Assembly: GCA_022478985.1 (NCBI GenBank)
Contig: JAKSZP010014456.1
Span: 248,001-312,000 of the forward strand
Source of the DNA: Massospora cicadina
Taxonomy: Eukaryota > Entomophthoromycota > Entomophthoromycetes > Entomophthorales > Entomophthoraceae
DNA length: 64,000 nt
Direction: 5' to 3'
Part shown: one piece after another, positions 11,798 through 21,387 of the stretch
How positions within the stretch are numbered: position 1 is the first letter of the stretch
How the letters are laid out: each line of letters opens with the position of its first letter
The notes under the pieces: model-generated
Seen by the model: only the letters and a program-made list of their open reading frames with translations
Database searches by the model: none
What the model was told of the DNA's origin: nothing
Position numbers and translations under genes: made by a program

Positions 11798-12896
11798 ATT
11801 TCCTTATCTTTGTCTTCAATTTTGCAACCTTATTTTCCTTGCCTTAAGTAACAAGCTTTGTTCACAAAAATACCTTAAAGTACTGCAACTTATTGTTAGT
11901 ACTTTTCTTAAAGGGAACTATGGATATAGCCCCAAGTGAGCACCCCAACAAAACAAAACCCTACACATAATAAAATTTATTTTAGATAGTGGCATGATAG
12001 TTTCAAATATATAACAATGCTGCAGTTAATTTACATATATATAATCTTAGCTTCTAATGGCAATTACTATGGTAGTTGTGATAACATGACATAAGTCATG
12101 TTATTTATTCTGTTCCAAGCTGCTTAGATAAATAGCCTTGAATTGGCTATTATACTTTACTTTAATTGAGATACTGACATCTTGAAAAAGAGGCTAGTTA
12201 TGAGGAATTACTTTATATCATTTTATTTAAAATAGTTTTATATAAGCTTGTATGTTGAAAATAAACAACCCCTTAATAATAAATTTAGTGTATTAAGTTC
12301 TGCCATATATAAAAAGGAAATTAAATTGCACAATTTACTTATCTCTAATATGAAGAGTAAATACTTAAATAATAGAAATCTTTGCAATCATCTTAATTTT
12401 TTCTAATTTATGAACTCAGCATATGGCTTAAAACATATTGCATAGTATATAGCCAAGGTTGATCACCTTGATTCAACTATACTGATTATTATGTCACTTC
12501 TAAGTATTAATAACCTTTTACATATTTATCTTTAATAAGGTTAGTGTTAACTCTTTTTTGCAAATTAACAGCATATTATTCTTAAGCTAGCGGAATCTTG
12601 TTTATGTAATAGCTTGTAATGTAAGATTGCAAGTAAATTATTTGCTTATTATTACCCTTTTTGCATTCTTTTTGTGCAAAAAGGGTTTGTTACATTAAAA
12701 GCTCTACTTTAGCATTCTCTTGCTTTTTATAATTGAAAAAGTAAACTTGTTTCAGGATAGAAAGTACGCTCTTTCATCGTTTTACCCAAAAGCTCTAACT
12801 GTAAGGGCATATGTTTCTTATGCTTAGGATTATACTATCAATTTATATTCTCTTTATTTACTTTCTCACTATCTCATTCTTCATTACATTTACGTA
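11798..12896. other. AT-rich region without gene
   Basis: No coding motif is visible. It contains a perfect 12-bp inverted repeat at 12654-12686, listed separately. Confidence 0.45.
12654..12686. other. Perfect 12-bp inverted repeat with 9-nt loop
   Basis: ACCCTTTTTGCA (12654-12665) pairs with TGCAAAAAGGGT (12675-12686). It could form a hairpin or be a relic of a palindromic element. No nearby gene suggests a terminator role. Confidence 0.6.
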
Positions 12897-12953
12897 GTAA
12901 ATGATGTATCTCTTTTTTAGCACTAGATGGTCCCAACGTAAATGGTATACCTC
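12897..12953 (-). mobile_element. Micro-retroinsertion 2 (25 bp) with diverged TSD
   Basis: GTAAATGATGTATCTC (12897-12912) and GTAAATGGTATACCTC (12938-12953) match at 13 of 16 positions. They flank the insert TTTTTTAGCACTAGATGG plus TCCCAAC. The insert is the same minus-strand tail as at 8137, 34736 and 42216. TSD divergence suggests this is the oldest of the four. Confidence 0.7.
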
Positions 12954-13703
12954 AAAATTCAATTCATACCAATTGAACCCTGAAAAATCACCCCTATTTT
13001 TCACTAAAATATTTATTAAAGCTTAATCTTTGGAAGATAAACAAGTATTCTAACAATTGATCAAAAGCCTTGCATATTGTGCTATGATAATACGCATCCA
13101 AATATAAACAATACTTCTTAGTAGTGTAATAACAAACTTACATAGCCAAGCATTTGCAGCATCAAATTACAATTTAATTATTACCATCAAGTTTTGCTTA
13201 AGTTGTTTTGTTAAAGGCACAATCACAGTTTATTATGTTGCATATTATTTTACGTAGCAACTATATCTGAGCAAAAGCTAATTTATACAATACACGAAAA
13301 AGTAATATTTCGGTAATTTAAATTAGCTTTGGTTATCTATTCTTAAACTAATCTATCACTATTGAGGTAGAGAGAGCAATTATATCAGGCCTCACCAATA
13401 TATCTAAAACTAAAAAGGAGTTCTTTGGTAATACTAGCACCAATTGATTGCAAAAAGGCTGAAAATTGTACTCCGATTTAAGCCACTCCGCGTTTAGGTT
13501 TAGTTGCTGATAGTAGAAGTTAAAACTTGTATACATAAAGGTCTGAATGTACCGTGATTTACTTGGTTAATTTAATAGTATATACAAATAGAAACCTGGA
13601 GTATTATATCACCAAGGTAAACTGAATTAAAAGTTAATTTTAGGCCAAAATGTGATAGTGCTAACAATTCCTAAACCAAAGGAAGTAGAGCTCAAGAATC
13701 TTT
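12954..13703. other. AT-rich region without gene
   Basis: Nothing recognisable. The open frame on the minus strand at 13348-13536 has no family signature. Confidence 0.4.
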
Positions 13704-13830
13704 ATATATTATTTCTCAAAGGTGTTTTTTTGTTGGTGTGAAATATCTCCCTTAATACTGTATCAAAATTAATGTTTGATACGCCATTTTGAAGATTATT
13801 TTTCCCTCTAATGATGAAAAATAAGTAAAT
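13704..13830 (+). repeat. Direct repeat pair, left copy (~127 bp)
   Basis: This block begins ATATATTATTTCTCAAAGG and ends ATAAGTAAAT. It recurs at 14240-14366 with roughly 10 differences. The two copies flank ~410 bp of distinctive sequence. The ends are not TG...CA, so this is probably not a classical LTR pair. Confidence 0.8.
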
Positions 13831-13899
13831 TATTATTTTCATAGTAAAATAAAAAGTTTTATATGTAACAAGTGAAACCCCTATATGTTTTCGATGGCA

Positions 13900-14165
13900 T
13901 TCAGTATATTGTTACGGCTGAGCAGTTTGATATTCGGTTGATTCGATACTTAAAAGGTTTTGGCAAGCGGTTGGTGGTTTTGGGTTGATTAATAAGCTTA
14001 ACGGTTTTAATAATGCAGTTAGTGATTGGTTGATATGATAAGTTAATTGGTTTTAATAAATAGTTGGTGGTTTTGGTTGTTTCGATAAGTTTAGGTTTGT
14101 TTTACGAATACGAAGCAGTTGGTGATTGGTTGATTTGATATATTTAATGGTTTTTAACCGACTTT
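13900..14165. repeat. Quasi-periodic GGTTTT / GGTTGATT tract
   Basis: The stretch between the two direct repeats is strand-asymmetric, T/G rich on the plus strand. It repeats words such as GGTTTT, GGTTGATT and GATAAG at irregular 20-60 bp spacing. It encodes nothing recognisable. Confidence 0.5.
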
Positions 14166-14239
14166 GAAAAAGAAGGTTATCAATTCGGCCTGTATGTATG
14201 TTTTTTCTTTTTTTTTCTTTTTGTTCGCGCATAACTGAA

Positions 14240-14366
14240 TATATATTATTTCTCAAAGGTGTTTTTTGTCGTTATGAAATATCTCCCTTAATACAGTATC
14301 AAAATTAATGTTTGATATGCCATTTTGAAGATTATTTTTCTCTCTAACGATGAAAAATAAGTAAAT
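14240..14366 (+). repeat. Direct repeat pair, right copy (~127 bp)
   Basis: Second copy of the block at 13704-13830, same orientation. Confidence 0.8.
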
Positions 14367-15012
14367 ATCTTAAAATTAATAATTTCAATAAAAAATTATA
14401 TTTTAAGACTTATATTTTAAAATTTTTAGTTAAAAAAATTATATATAAAGTGCCATGGTGGCACTGAAGTCTCTAAATAGAATAGAATAAGTTAAACATA
14501 TAAATAATATATAAACAACATATAAATGTATAAACAACATCAAATTAAAACAAGTAAGTAATACAGCATTTGCAAAAGCAGTGGAGCACTATTCTAACCC
14601 CAATAATATTGAGGTAGCAAGCGTTTGTTGTATTTTTTTAAAAAATTAGTAAATATACTAATAATATGAAAAATATATATTGCAATTGAATTACAAAAAA
14701 TAAATTTTTATTTTGAAATATTTGTCACAATATTTATATATTTATTAATTTTTTATTATTAATTTTTTTACAACTTCAAAAATTAGTTTTTTAATTAAAA
14801 ATTTTGTTTTTTTATGTTTTTGCCAGTTTGCATCATTTGTTATTTGCAATAATATATTTTTATTGATAGAGTACTATCCATATAATAGTTATATAAGAAA
14901 TCCTAATACCTGAAGTGATTCAAAGTATTTGCATGGGTCACCTAGTATATATTTAATTGCTTTATAGCATAATCACCGTTCTAACGTAAGTTAAATGAAT
15001 CACTTGTCTATT
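14367..15012. other. Very AT-rich region without gene
   Basis: The sequence is dominated by A/T runs. No coding or RNA signal was found. Confidence 0.45.
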
Positions 15013-15090
15013 TCATCTGTTAGTATAGTGGATCATTGGTTATCTTGTGGTCTGAAGTCTCCACATCAGAAGGCTGGAAACCTGGGAAAA
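15013..15090 (+). pseudogene. tRNA-like sequence (A-box-like half; relic or SINE head)
   Basis: TTAGTATAGTGGATCATTGG resembles the D-arm and A box of eukaryotic tRNAs. Next comes a possible stem TGTGG/CCACA around a 10-nt loop. The expected T-arm is poor (GGCTGGAAACC instead of GGTTCRANNCC) and no acceptor stem pairs. It is not a functional tRNA. A tRNA relic or the head of an old SINE is possible, as is chance. Confidence 0.25.
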
Positions 15091-16106
15091 TTTCAAACTT
15101 TTTCCCAAAAATACGTTTAACTTGGGCTAAAGATAATTAAAAACCAAAGTTTTTTCTTACTTTTAGGTTTGTTAATCGGGATGATGTAAAAATTTGGTTC
15201 AAATTGATGCTCTTTCAGTTTTAAGAATTTCGACGCCTCAGATTCAATCCGAAAAGTTGCGTGACCTTTGTACATAGGCTTTTGGAGAACGCCTTCCTGT
15301 AAAAAGTCAATGAAAACACAAAGAGTGGATCTCTACTCTTTCATGGTAAAAAATTTACTATAGTGCCTTGAGATTTGAAATAGCATAAAATTTTCCGAGC
15401 ATCGGGGACTAGGTGTTCTTCACATTTAATGCTATAGTTGATTCGAAACCCAAACGGATTTTTTGATAATAAAAGTTTCCTTGCCTTCTTAGGAAGTTTT
15501 AAAGCCATATCCGACTAAAAAATAGAGGAAAATAGAGGCTTAATAAATCAAATAGGTGTTAGTGGAAGAGCTTAGACTATCAGGTAGCTATAACTAAAAA
15601 GTTTGTAAAGTGATAAATTTTTAAGATGGCAAAAATGGAAGTTAACATGTAAGTTTGCGACAAAAAACAATTAAAGTAAAAGAGAAGACCAAACAGTTTC
15701 TAAAAAGCATAAAAACTAAATTAGAAATAAAATTAAAGAAATTATTTTAAAACTTAAAGAAAAGCACCCACTAAGCAAGTGAGAAAATCAATTCGTTTGT
15801 ATGGGTTTTTTGGTCTAAGCAGCCGATTTAGTACTTTCAAGTTTGATGCTGTTATGAATCATAGTTGACATCGCATCAGCTTGAGATTTTGGATATCATT
15901 GTGCTATCAAATTGTCACGTAATGTACCACCAATTCATGATAAGGAATATTTTAGATAATTTAAATTCCTAGAATTGCTAATTAAAAGTTTAGATTAATG
16001 GGTTGACTTGTCAAGTATTTAGCCAATTGTATGTCAAGCATCCCCTGGTTCCCTTGTCCTAAAATTTAGGCTCATTTGATAAACAAATGTCCTGAAGTAA
16101 AATCAT
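15091..16106. other. Region without recognisable gene
   Basis: Moderately AT-rich and more mixed in composition than its neighbours. No long frame, conserved motif or repeat copy was found elsewhere in this window. It could be the body of an older element headed by the tRNA-like sequence. Confidence 0.35.
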
Positions 16107-16234
16107 ATGAAAGGTATTTGTATTGTTCGAGGTGGGTCGACCTTGGGACAAATATACCACCACACCGAGAAATTTCTAGCCAGTACAGGTTTCGAACTCG
16201 AAACCTGCACTAGAGATGAAAGGTATTTACATTG
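16107..16234 (-). mobile_element. 5'-truncated tRNA-SINE (90 bp) with 19-bp TSD
   Basis: ATGAAAGGTATTTGTATTG (16107-16125) and its near copy (16216-16234, 17 of 19 identical) bracket 16126-16215. On the minus strand the insert has a B-box-like TTTCGAGTTC and ends in the SINE tail (TTGTCCCAAGGTCGACCC, then ACCTCGAA). That tail matches the SINE at 11387-11701, but the part between head and tail differs, so it is a sister subfamily or a deletion form. Confidence 0.85.
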
Positions 16235-16620
16235 CTAAAGATTATAATCACACTTTACCATGACAAGCTTCTATATTTTCTCACTTTTTTATAAAAATAC
16301 CTTAGTTTTTATAGATGTGTATATAATGTACAGATGATTATATACATCAATTGAAAACCACGTAACTTTTTTATATAATGTTTTAATAAATCTCTGGTTT
16401 ATTTTTATGCCAGTATATTTTAAACTGCATTCCATTATACGGAATGATGTTACTGTTGAGTTAAAATCTAGATAGCCATTTGAAAATTCTAGATTTTCTT
16501 AAACATTTAATTAAAGGATTTAAAGTAATAAAAGGTTAACTTATTGATTAAGTACAAGAGCCAGTCTTCCATTGTATGGACTAAGCACTTCTAATATCAT
16601 TGTATATATTTTCACAAAAT
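16235..16620. other. AT-rich spacer without gene
   Basis: Nothing recognisable. Confidence 0.4.
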
Positions 16621-16890
16621 TTATCTATTGTATAGAGTATTGTGATGGACACCATCTTCCAATAGTTGTTGGGTGAGGTTTGCTAATAGGGCTACAGTCA
16701 GAGACCCCAAACAGGATAAAGCACCATATACAAATTCACGTTTCCGTTGGCTACATTGGCATCTTAGAATGAGAACCCATATCAAAGAGAGTCCTAAACT
16801 GGATATAAGCAGTTGGATTTTGTCCCTAGGGAGCTGTTGCACATAAGCGACAGCCTTTCCAAGCTCTAAGGTATACTTTATGACATCCAT
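16621..16890 (-). CDS. Unassigned small ORF, 89 aa, one likely membrane segment
   Basis: I do not recognise this protein. It reads from an ATG at 16890 (context ACCATGG on the minus strand, a good eukaryotic start). It has a hydrophobic stretch at residues ~27-43 (LLISSLGLSLIWVLIL), then a basic turn (SQRKRE), then a second hydrophobic stretch at ~53-75. The frame is less AT-biased than its surroundings and lies in none of the elements I could delimit. It may be a small real gene, an exon of a decayed host gene, or chance. No intron or polyadenylation signal could be confirmed. Confidence 0.25.
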   Translation of the reverse strand: MDVIKYTLELGKAVAYVQQLPRDKIQLLISSLGLSLIWVLILRCQCSQRKREFVYGALSCLGSLTVALLANLTQQLLEDGVHHNTLYNR

Positions 16891-16899
16891 GGTGCCAGA

Positions 16900-17799
16900 T
16901 TTGAGGGCTTAAAAGTAAATATAATTTTGAAAATTTAAGAATTTATTTTTAAATTTGATTTATTAGAAAGAGGATTCTAAATTTGTAGAAAAAAAGTTAA
17001 GATTATTTAACTTCCACTAGGGATATTAATAGTGGCAGTGGTTTGATTGCTGCCATGAACCTTGCAGGGTTCAGGGGGCTGCACAGCAAATTCTGAGGCT
17101 TCTGGAATTACTCTAGCCTCTTCTGGAAACATTTACAAATGCCAACGAAATCTCAAGGCATCAGATAGTCTTTTGAACTTTTAATTCTATTGATTTTGGC
17201 CCCAATTCTGTCCAGCTCAATTACTACCAATTTTACATTGTTCAGAACTCTTAAACTCTTAAGCTATTAAAATTGCCATTCAAACCAATTGATATACCAG
17301 TTTTCAATCTTTTACACCCTTGGTATCTTTAGGTGAGGGCTTAAGATAATTACAGTAGGATATTGAGGAAATGCGGTGATCAGGAATAGCCTTGACCATC
17401 ACAAGTATAAACTTTTTCTATGATAGGGTATGTAAAATAAAAAAACAATTAGTAATTTTCAAGTTAGGCTTCTAATACAGTTAATTTATAGCCTAGTTTA
17501 CAACTAGAGAATACAAGAAATTAGTATCTTTGTGTTATGAGCAATGTAATAGAAAATCTTTCAATTATACTTGGATATTAACACAATTTTACATCTATGT
17601 CTAAGACTAATATCCAACATTTCAGCTACCAAGGTTAAAGTTTTGTCTGCTTATTTTGTATAAATACTTATATTTTTTAGTATTGAATACCTGAATTGAT
17701 TAAGGGTCCTAGAAATTGGATTTTAAAGTATAAATGCAGTTTAGATGTTGAGTCTTAGTTTAATAGTAATGCTCAAGGCATCTGTAAGTCCTGAAGAGC
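16900..17799. other. Region without recognisable gene
   Basis: AT-rich, with no coding motif and no repeat copy recognised elsewhere in this window. Confidence 0.4.
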
Positions 17800-18337
17800 A
17801 CCCCTGCACCTCAACTGTGAGGAGTTTCCATCTAGAACAAAAAAGGGGGTTAATAAGGAAGCTATTCCTCTTGTTTTCTGGGGAAATTTAGCCCATGTTA
17901 TAGATGAGAGGTGGATGATAGCCTACCTGATAATGATTGCTCCCCTACCTCCCCTTCTCACCACCCAAGAGTTGGTACAGAAAATTGGGGGGTGTCTGAA
18001 GGTGGCAGCAGTAAAAAGCCATCTCCAGTGGGAAATTTGTATCAGCTGCTCTCCTTTTAAGAGAGTTTCTGTAACTCTATTGTTTCCAGAGAGGTAGTGC
18101 AGATTGCACAGCCACATGACCAGAGAACATGTCACTAATAGTAAAAGGAAGACGGCATCCCAAAAAGGTGCCAGTGCACAGATAACCTAAGAAAAGGGTG
18201 TACAAAATTGTGTATATAAAAAGATGGATTAAAAATGTGTGGACTTAGTTGAATCCCAGAAGGGTGTTCATAACCAAGTGCAGATCAGTATTGGGGTTCT
18301 TGGGCGCCTCAATTTAAAGGGGTCAAGGTTTCTTAGG
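17800..18337 (-). mobile_element. 5' internal leader of a Ty3-3-family copy (truncated)
   Basis: On the minus strand this follows directly after an LTR (18338-18937). It aligns with the internal sequence that follows the 5' LTR of Ty3-3 at ~32500-32950. Shared blocks include GGCGCCCAAG, GTTCATAACCAAGTGCA and GCACAGCCA-ATGACC (plus-strand reading). It therefore represents the start of a second element copy lying in tandem, whose remainder is missing to the left. Coding content is degenerate. The left limit is approximate. Confidence 0.6.
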
Positions 18338-18937
18338 AGGGAAACATAATCCATAGTTAATTTAGACAAGATATAATGACTTTAATACTAGAAACCTCTT
18401 ATAGGAGGTCTGTGAAGAGGTCAGACCAAGGAAAAATATGATAAGTTATAAACTAAGTTTGTATTACTAACAGCCTACCAACAAATAAGGTTGTCTCAAA
18501 AAACTACATCTAGAAAATCAAGGTATCAAACACAATTGGGCAAGGCACTGATACCAATTTAACCAATAATTACAACCTACCATACTTTGTTGTACTATAG
18601 CTCAAGTAAGCTCACACTTGAGAGATTGAATGCAATTGGTATTTGCTGGATTTGGCAATATGGTAAACCAAACGGGCCTCAAAGTCCCATTTTACAAACA
18701 AATTAAATGTCCTATCATGATTTAAAAATAATTGGTGCACTTCAGAGCTGAGGATATAACACTCTTGCAACCATCACATGCAATCCCAGGACCAACTTGG
18801 CCATATTTTGACCTTACCCAGCGTTATTTCAGGGTGTGCCTCAGGTCAGGCAGGTTCATTAGCTTGATCCCCTTGACCTCTTAATGCTTAGCCTTAAGGA
18901 TACAATCTGTCCTCACAATTATCATTTAACCATGACA
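18338..18937 (-). repeat. Ty3-3 LTR (3' LTR of Ty3-3, shared with a tandem copy)
   Basis: On the minus strand it starts TGTCATGGTTAAATGA at 18937. It is preceded by the purine tract AAAAGAATGGGAGGGTA, a good polypurine tract. It aligns with the split LTR at 41776-42314 plus 32952-33060, and with the opposite-strand solo LTR at 19332-19946. The end near 18338 is inferred from the solo LTR and is uncertain by about 10 bp. Confidence 0.78.
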
Positions 18938-18999
18938 TACCCTCCCATTCTTTTGAGGTGCCACCCCTTCTCCAGGGGCGTCAGCCATGGAAAAGTCCT

Positions 19000-19331
19000 T
19001 GTGGGCAGGGGCTAGCTTCTTGGCAGCAACAACTGGTTTAGCCTTGGTCCCTGCTGCATCTGGGAAGCGCTTGTGGAATGGATCAATGAGGTCTTGGGAA
19101 TGGATACAGTCACATGCTGGGATTCAGATATTCTCCGTGCACCAAACCCTTTTATGACACCAGGTACTCCAGTTTTTGAGTTTTTGTGTGCCCTTTAGGG
19201 CACCCAGTGCAGGCAACTTTGCAGGATGAAACCTGGGGTTTTGCCCCCACCGCACTGGGGCTGCGGTATCCAGTCTTCTCTTTACATGACGTAAGTCTGC
19301 AACCTCCTCTACTTCCCACTCTGGGGTCCCC
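19000..19331 (-). pseudogene. Ty3-3 pol C-terminus: chromodomain remnant
   Basis: Chromodomains at the C-terminus of Ty3 integrases target insertion to modified chromatin. Read on the minus strand the segment shows EWEVEEVADLRHVKRR, then LEYLVS, and after further frame changes DLIDPFHKRFPDAAG, which fits the chromodomain pattern. A 91-bp insertion (19174-19264) sits between RR and LEYLVS. The domain is only readable when that insertion is ignored. A stop and a frameshift are also present, so it is non-functional. Confidence 0.72.
19163..19274 (-). mobile_element. 5'-truncated copy of the structured-tail retroelement (91 bp) with TSD
   Basis: GGTACTCCAGT (19163-19173) and GGTATCCAGT (19265-19274) flank 19174-19264. 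On the minus strand the insert matches the last ~90 bp of the element at 22960-23781. It contains the GC-rich stem-loop, the inner GGGGGC...CCCC hairpin, the terminal GCCC/GGGC hairpin and a tail ACAAAAACTCAAAAA. Confidence 0.8.
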
Positions 19332-19946
19332 TGTTATGGTTAAATGACATGATAGTAGGTACAGACTGTAAAGATAAAGCAGGGCGTAAAGAGGCCAAGA
19401 AGAGCAAATTAATGAAACTGCCTGACCAGAAGCACACCCTGAACAACGTTGGGTAAGGGAAAAATATGCACAAGTTGGTTATGGGGTGAACATGATGAAC
19501 TTGGAGGCGTTACATCCTTGTCCTTGCGGTGCACCAGTTTTTATTAAATAAAAAATGAGACGTTACATTTGATAAGAAACAGGGATTTAAATCTTGTTTG
19601 TTTTATAATATTGCTAAATCAGCAAAATCCAATTACAGCCAATCACCAGAGCGAGCATACTCAATCTATAGTACCACAAAGGACGATGGTTTGCGCTTAT
19701 TGGTTGGATTGGGTGCAGTGCATCACCTGATGTGTAATGACCCCCAATTCTTTATAATTATTGTTTCATTACCAACCTTCTTCATTGGTCATATGGTTAA
19801 TAATAAACTCCGTTCATGTTATTTTAGATATGTGAAGTTGTTTGACCCTGTTTGCCGACTTCATGAGGTCCTTTATAACGTATTTAGTGTAATCCTCATC
19901 CTGGGCCCTTAGTGTACCATCCTCATCTGTGGTGCCCTGTTTCCCC
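19332..19946 (+). mobile_element. Solo LTR of the Ty3-3 family, opposite strand
   Basis: It begins TGTTATGGTTAAATGACATG and aligns with the reverse complement of the LTR at 18338-18937. Blocks such as CTGCCTGACC, GCACACCCTGAA and GTTGGGTAAGG are shared. It separates the Ty3-3 integrase C-terminus (right) from the chromodomain (left). TCCCC occurs at 19327-19331 and 19942-19946, which may be the 5-bp TSD; if so the unit ends at 19941 without a canonical CA. The end is uncertain by a few bases. Confidence 0.7.
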
Positions 19947-20590
19947 TCTTGTTAGCGGGTTGTTTCCAGTTTGTGGGGTGGGGCCTTCCCCACCACCTCT
20001 ATGGGAAAAAGATTTGTAAAAACACTCTCTTGACATCCCCTCCACAAGGTATGCCTCTGGAGTCTCAGGAAGGAGACCCTTGAATAAGGTCAGCTTGCTT
20101 TCATGAAACACCACAAAGTTCCAAAATGATGGGGGAAGTTCTAAATGGCATGAGGCATGACCCACATCTCTGACAATGCAGTAAAGCCCTATCCTCTTCA
20201 GCCCCAGTTTTTTGCATGTCTGCTTGATTTTGATATTTCTGGCATCCAGCATCAGGAGATACACTTCCTTGTATGCTGGCACCACCCATTTCTTACCATC
20301 TTCATTCTCCTTATAGACCTTCATGGAGGCATCCAAATTGATGTTTACCCTTGGTGTACCTTCTTGATGAATTTGATGAAGTTCATCACTGCTTCCAACT
20401 TGAACCCACCGCTGGGTTCCATGTTAAAAGATAGTTAAAACTTTATTTGTCAAAGAAGGGAGAACAGTCAATGGAAGTATGCTGGGCAATGTCATAACTA
20501 AATTGAGCCAGGGGAAGGTGGGAAGCCCAATCAGAATGGTCAGCTGCTGTAAGGCACAAGATTGGAGGTGACTTTCATTATGATATGGAG
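19947..20590 (-). pseudogene. Ty3-3 integrase C-terminal region
   Basis: On the minus strand, ADHSDWASHLPLAQFSYD (near 20550-20500) matches the end of the integrase core (DDW..LLPLAEFAYN type). It is followed by KKLGLKRIGLYCIVRDVG and LELPPSFWNFVVFHESKL (20230-20080), the GPF/Y-type C-terminal domain. It corresponds to the part between the catalytic core and the chromodomain. Frame breaks occur near 20440 and 20340. Confidence 0.72.
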
Positions 20591-21360
20591 TATAAAAGCC
20601 TTGAAGTTAAATCCAGTTAGGCTTGTTGTCACTGGTACTCCCACCATGAGGACCTGTGCAAGGTGAGCAAGAAGAGAGTAATGTCCTAAATGATTTCCTA
20701 AAAGGAAAAGGGGTGCATAGTGGTACATGATAGGTGGAACGTTTGAGGTCATGGTGAAAGGTTCCCTTTGGTAAGTTATTCAATAAGAAGTTCAATAATG
20801 GGTTCTGGTTTGGAGGTGGCAAGTGGGCCTGGGCAGTTGGGATCACATATTTACCAACACACTGGATAGAAAGAACTGCAATAAAAGTACTAGGTTCTAA
20901 ATAATCATAACTAGTATAAAAGATAATAAAGATCAAATAGTATTAAAATCCTTTATGCTAACATAAGATTACTCTTAGCTAGCCTGGTTTATTTATATTA
21001 TAAGAATTGAGGGTATATTACCTCAATTGATTAGGGATATAGGGCAATAAAATGTTGCATTAAAGGTAGATTACCTAAATTGATTAGGGATGTAAGGTAA
21101 TAAATTGATGCATTGAGGGTACTGCACAATGCACTTCTTTTTAAAGTCCATATGACCGTAAGAGTGCATAGGAAGACCCTCAATGCGACTATAATTAAAG
21201 CAAATTCCTAAAAATGGATGATGACGATAATTAAATTTGAATCAAATCGAATTGAACAAATGTTTTATTTCAAATAGAATTGAATCAAATAAAGTGAATT
21301 AAAAAATGAATCAAAACCAAATTAATCAAATTTGAATAACTAAAAAATTAGGAAAATGAC
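20590..21360. other. Uncharacterised insertion within Ty3-3 integrase
   Basis: The integrase reads up to ~21370 from the right and resumes near 20560, so about 0.75-0.8 kb of unrelated sequence is interposed. It contains a 53-bp tandem duplication, an 11-bp inverted repeat (GCATTGAGGGT at 21109-21119 and its complement at 21176-21186), and a terminal AATCAAATT-rich tract. No TSD could be fixed with confidence. The insert type is unknown. Confidence 0.45.
21005..21110 (+). repeat. 53-bp tandem duplication
   Basis: Two 53-bp units (21005-21057 and 21058-21110) share TTGATTAGGGAT, GGCAATAAA/GGTAATAAA and an end in GC. A third unit begins with ATTGAGGGTA at 21111. Confidence 0.8.
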
Positions 21361-21387
21361 ACTCAGTTTAAAAGAGCTGGAAATCGT

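Noticed and set aside
15013..15090. Functional tRNA gene
   Set aside because: Anticodon loop is too long, the T-arm is poor and there is no acceptor stem; kept only as a low-confidence tRNA-like relic.
19598..19912. 104-codon plus-strand frame
   Set aside because: It falls wholly within an LTR (19332-19946) whose homologues have no such frame.
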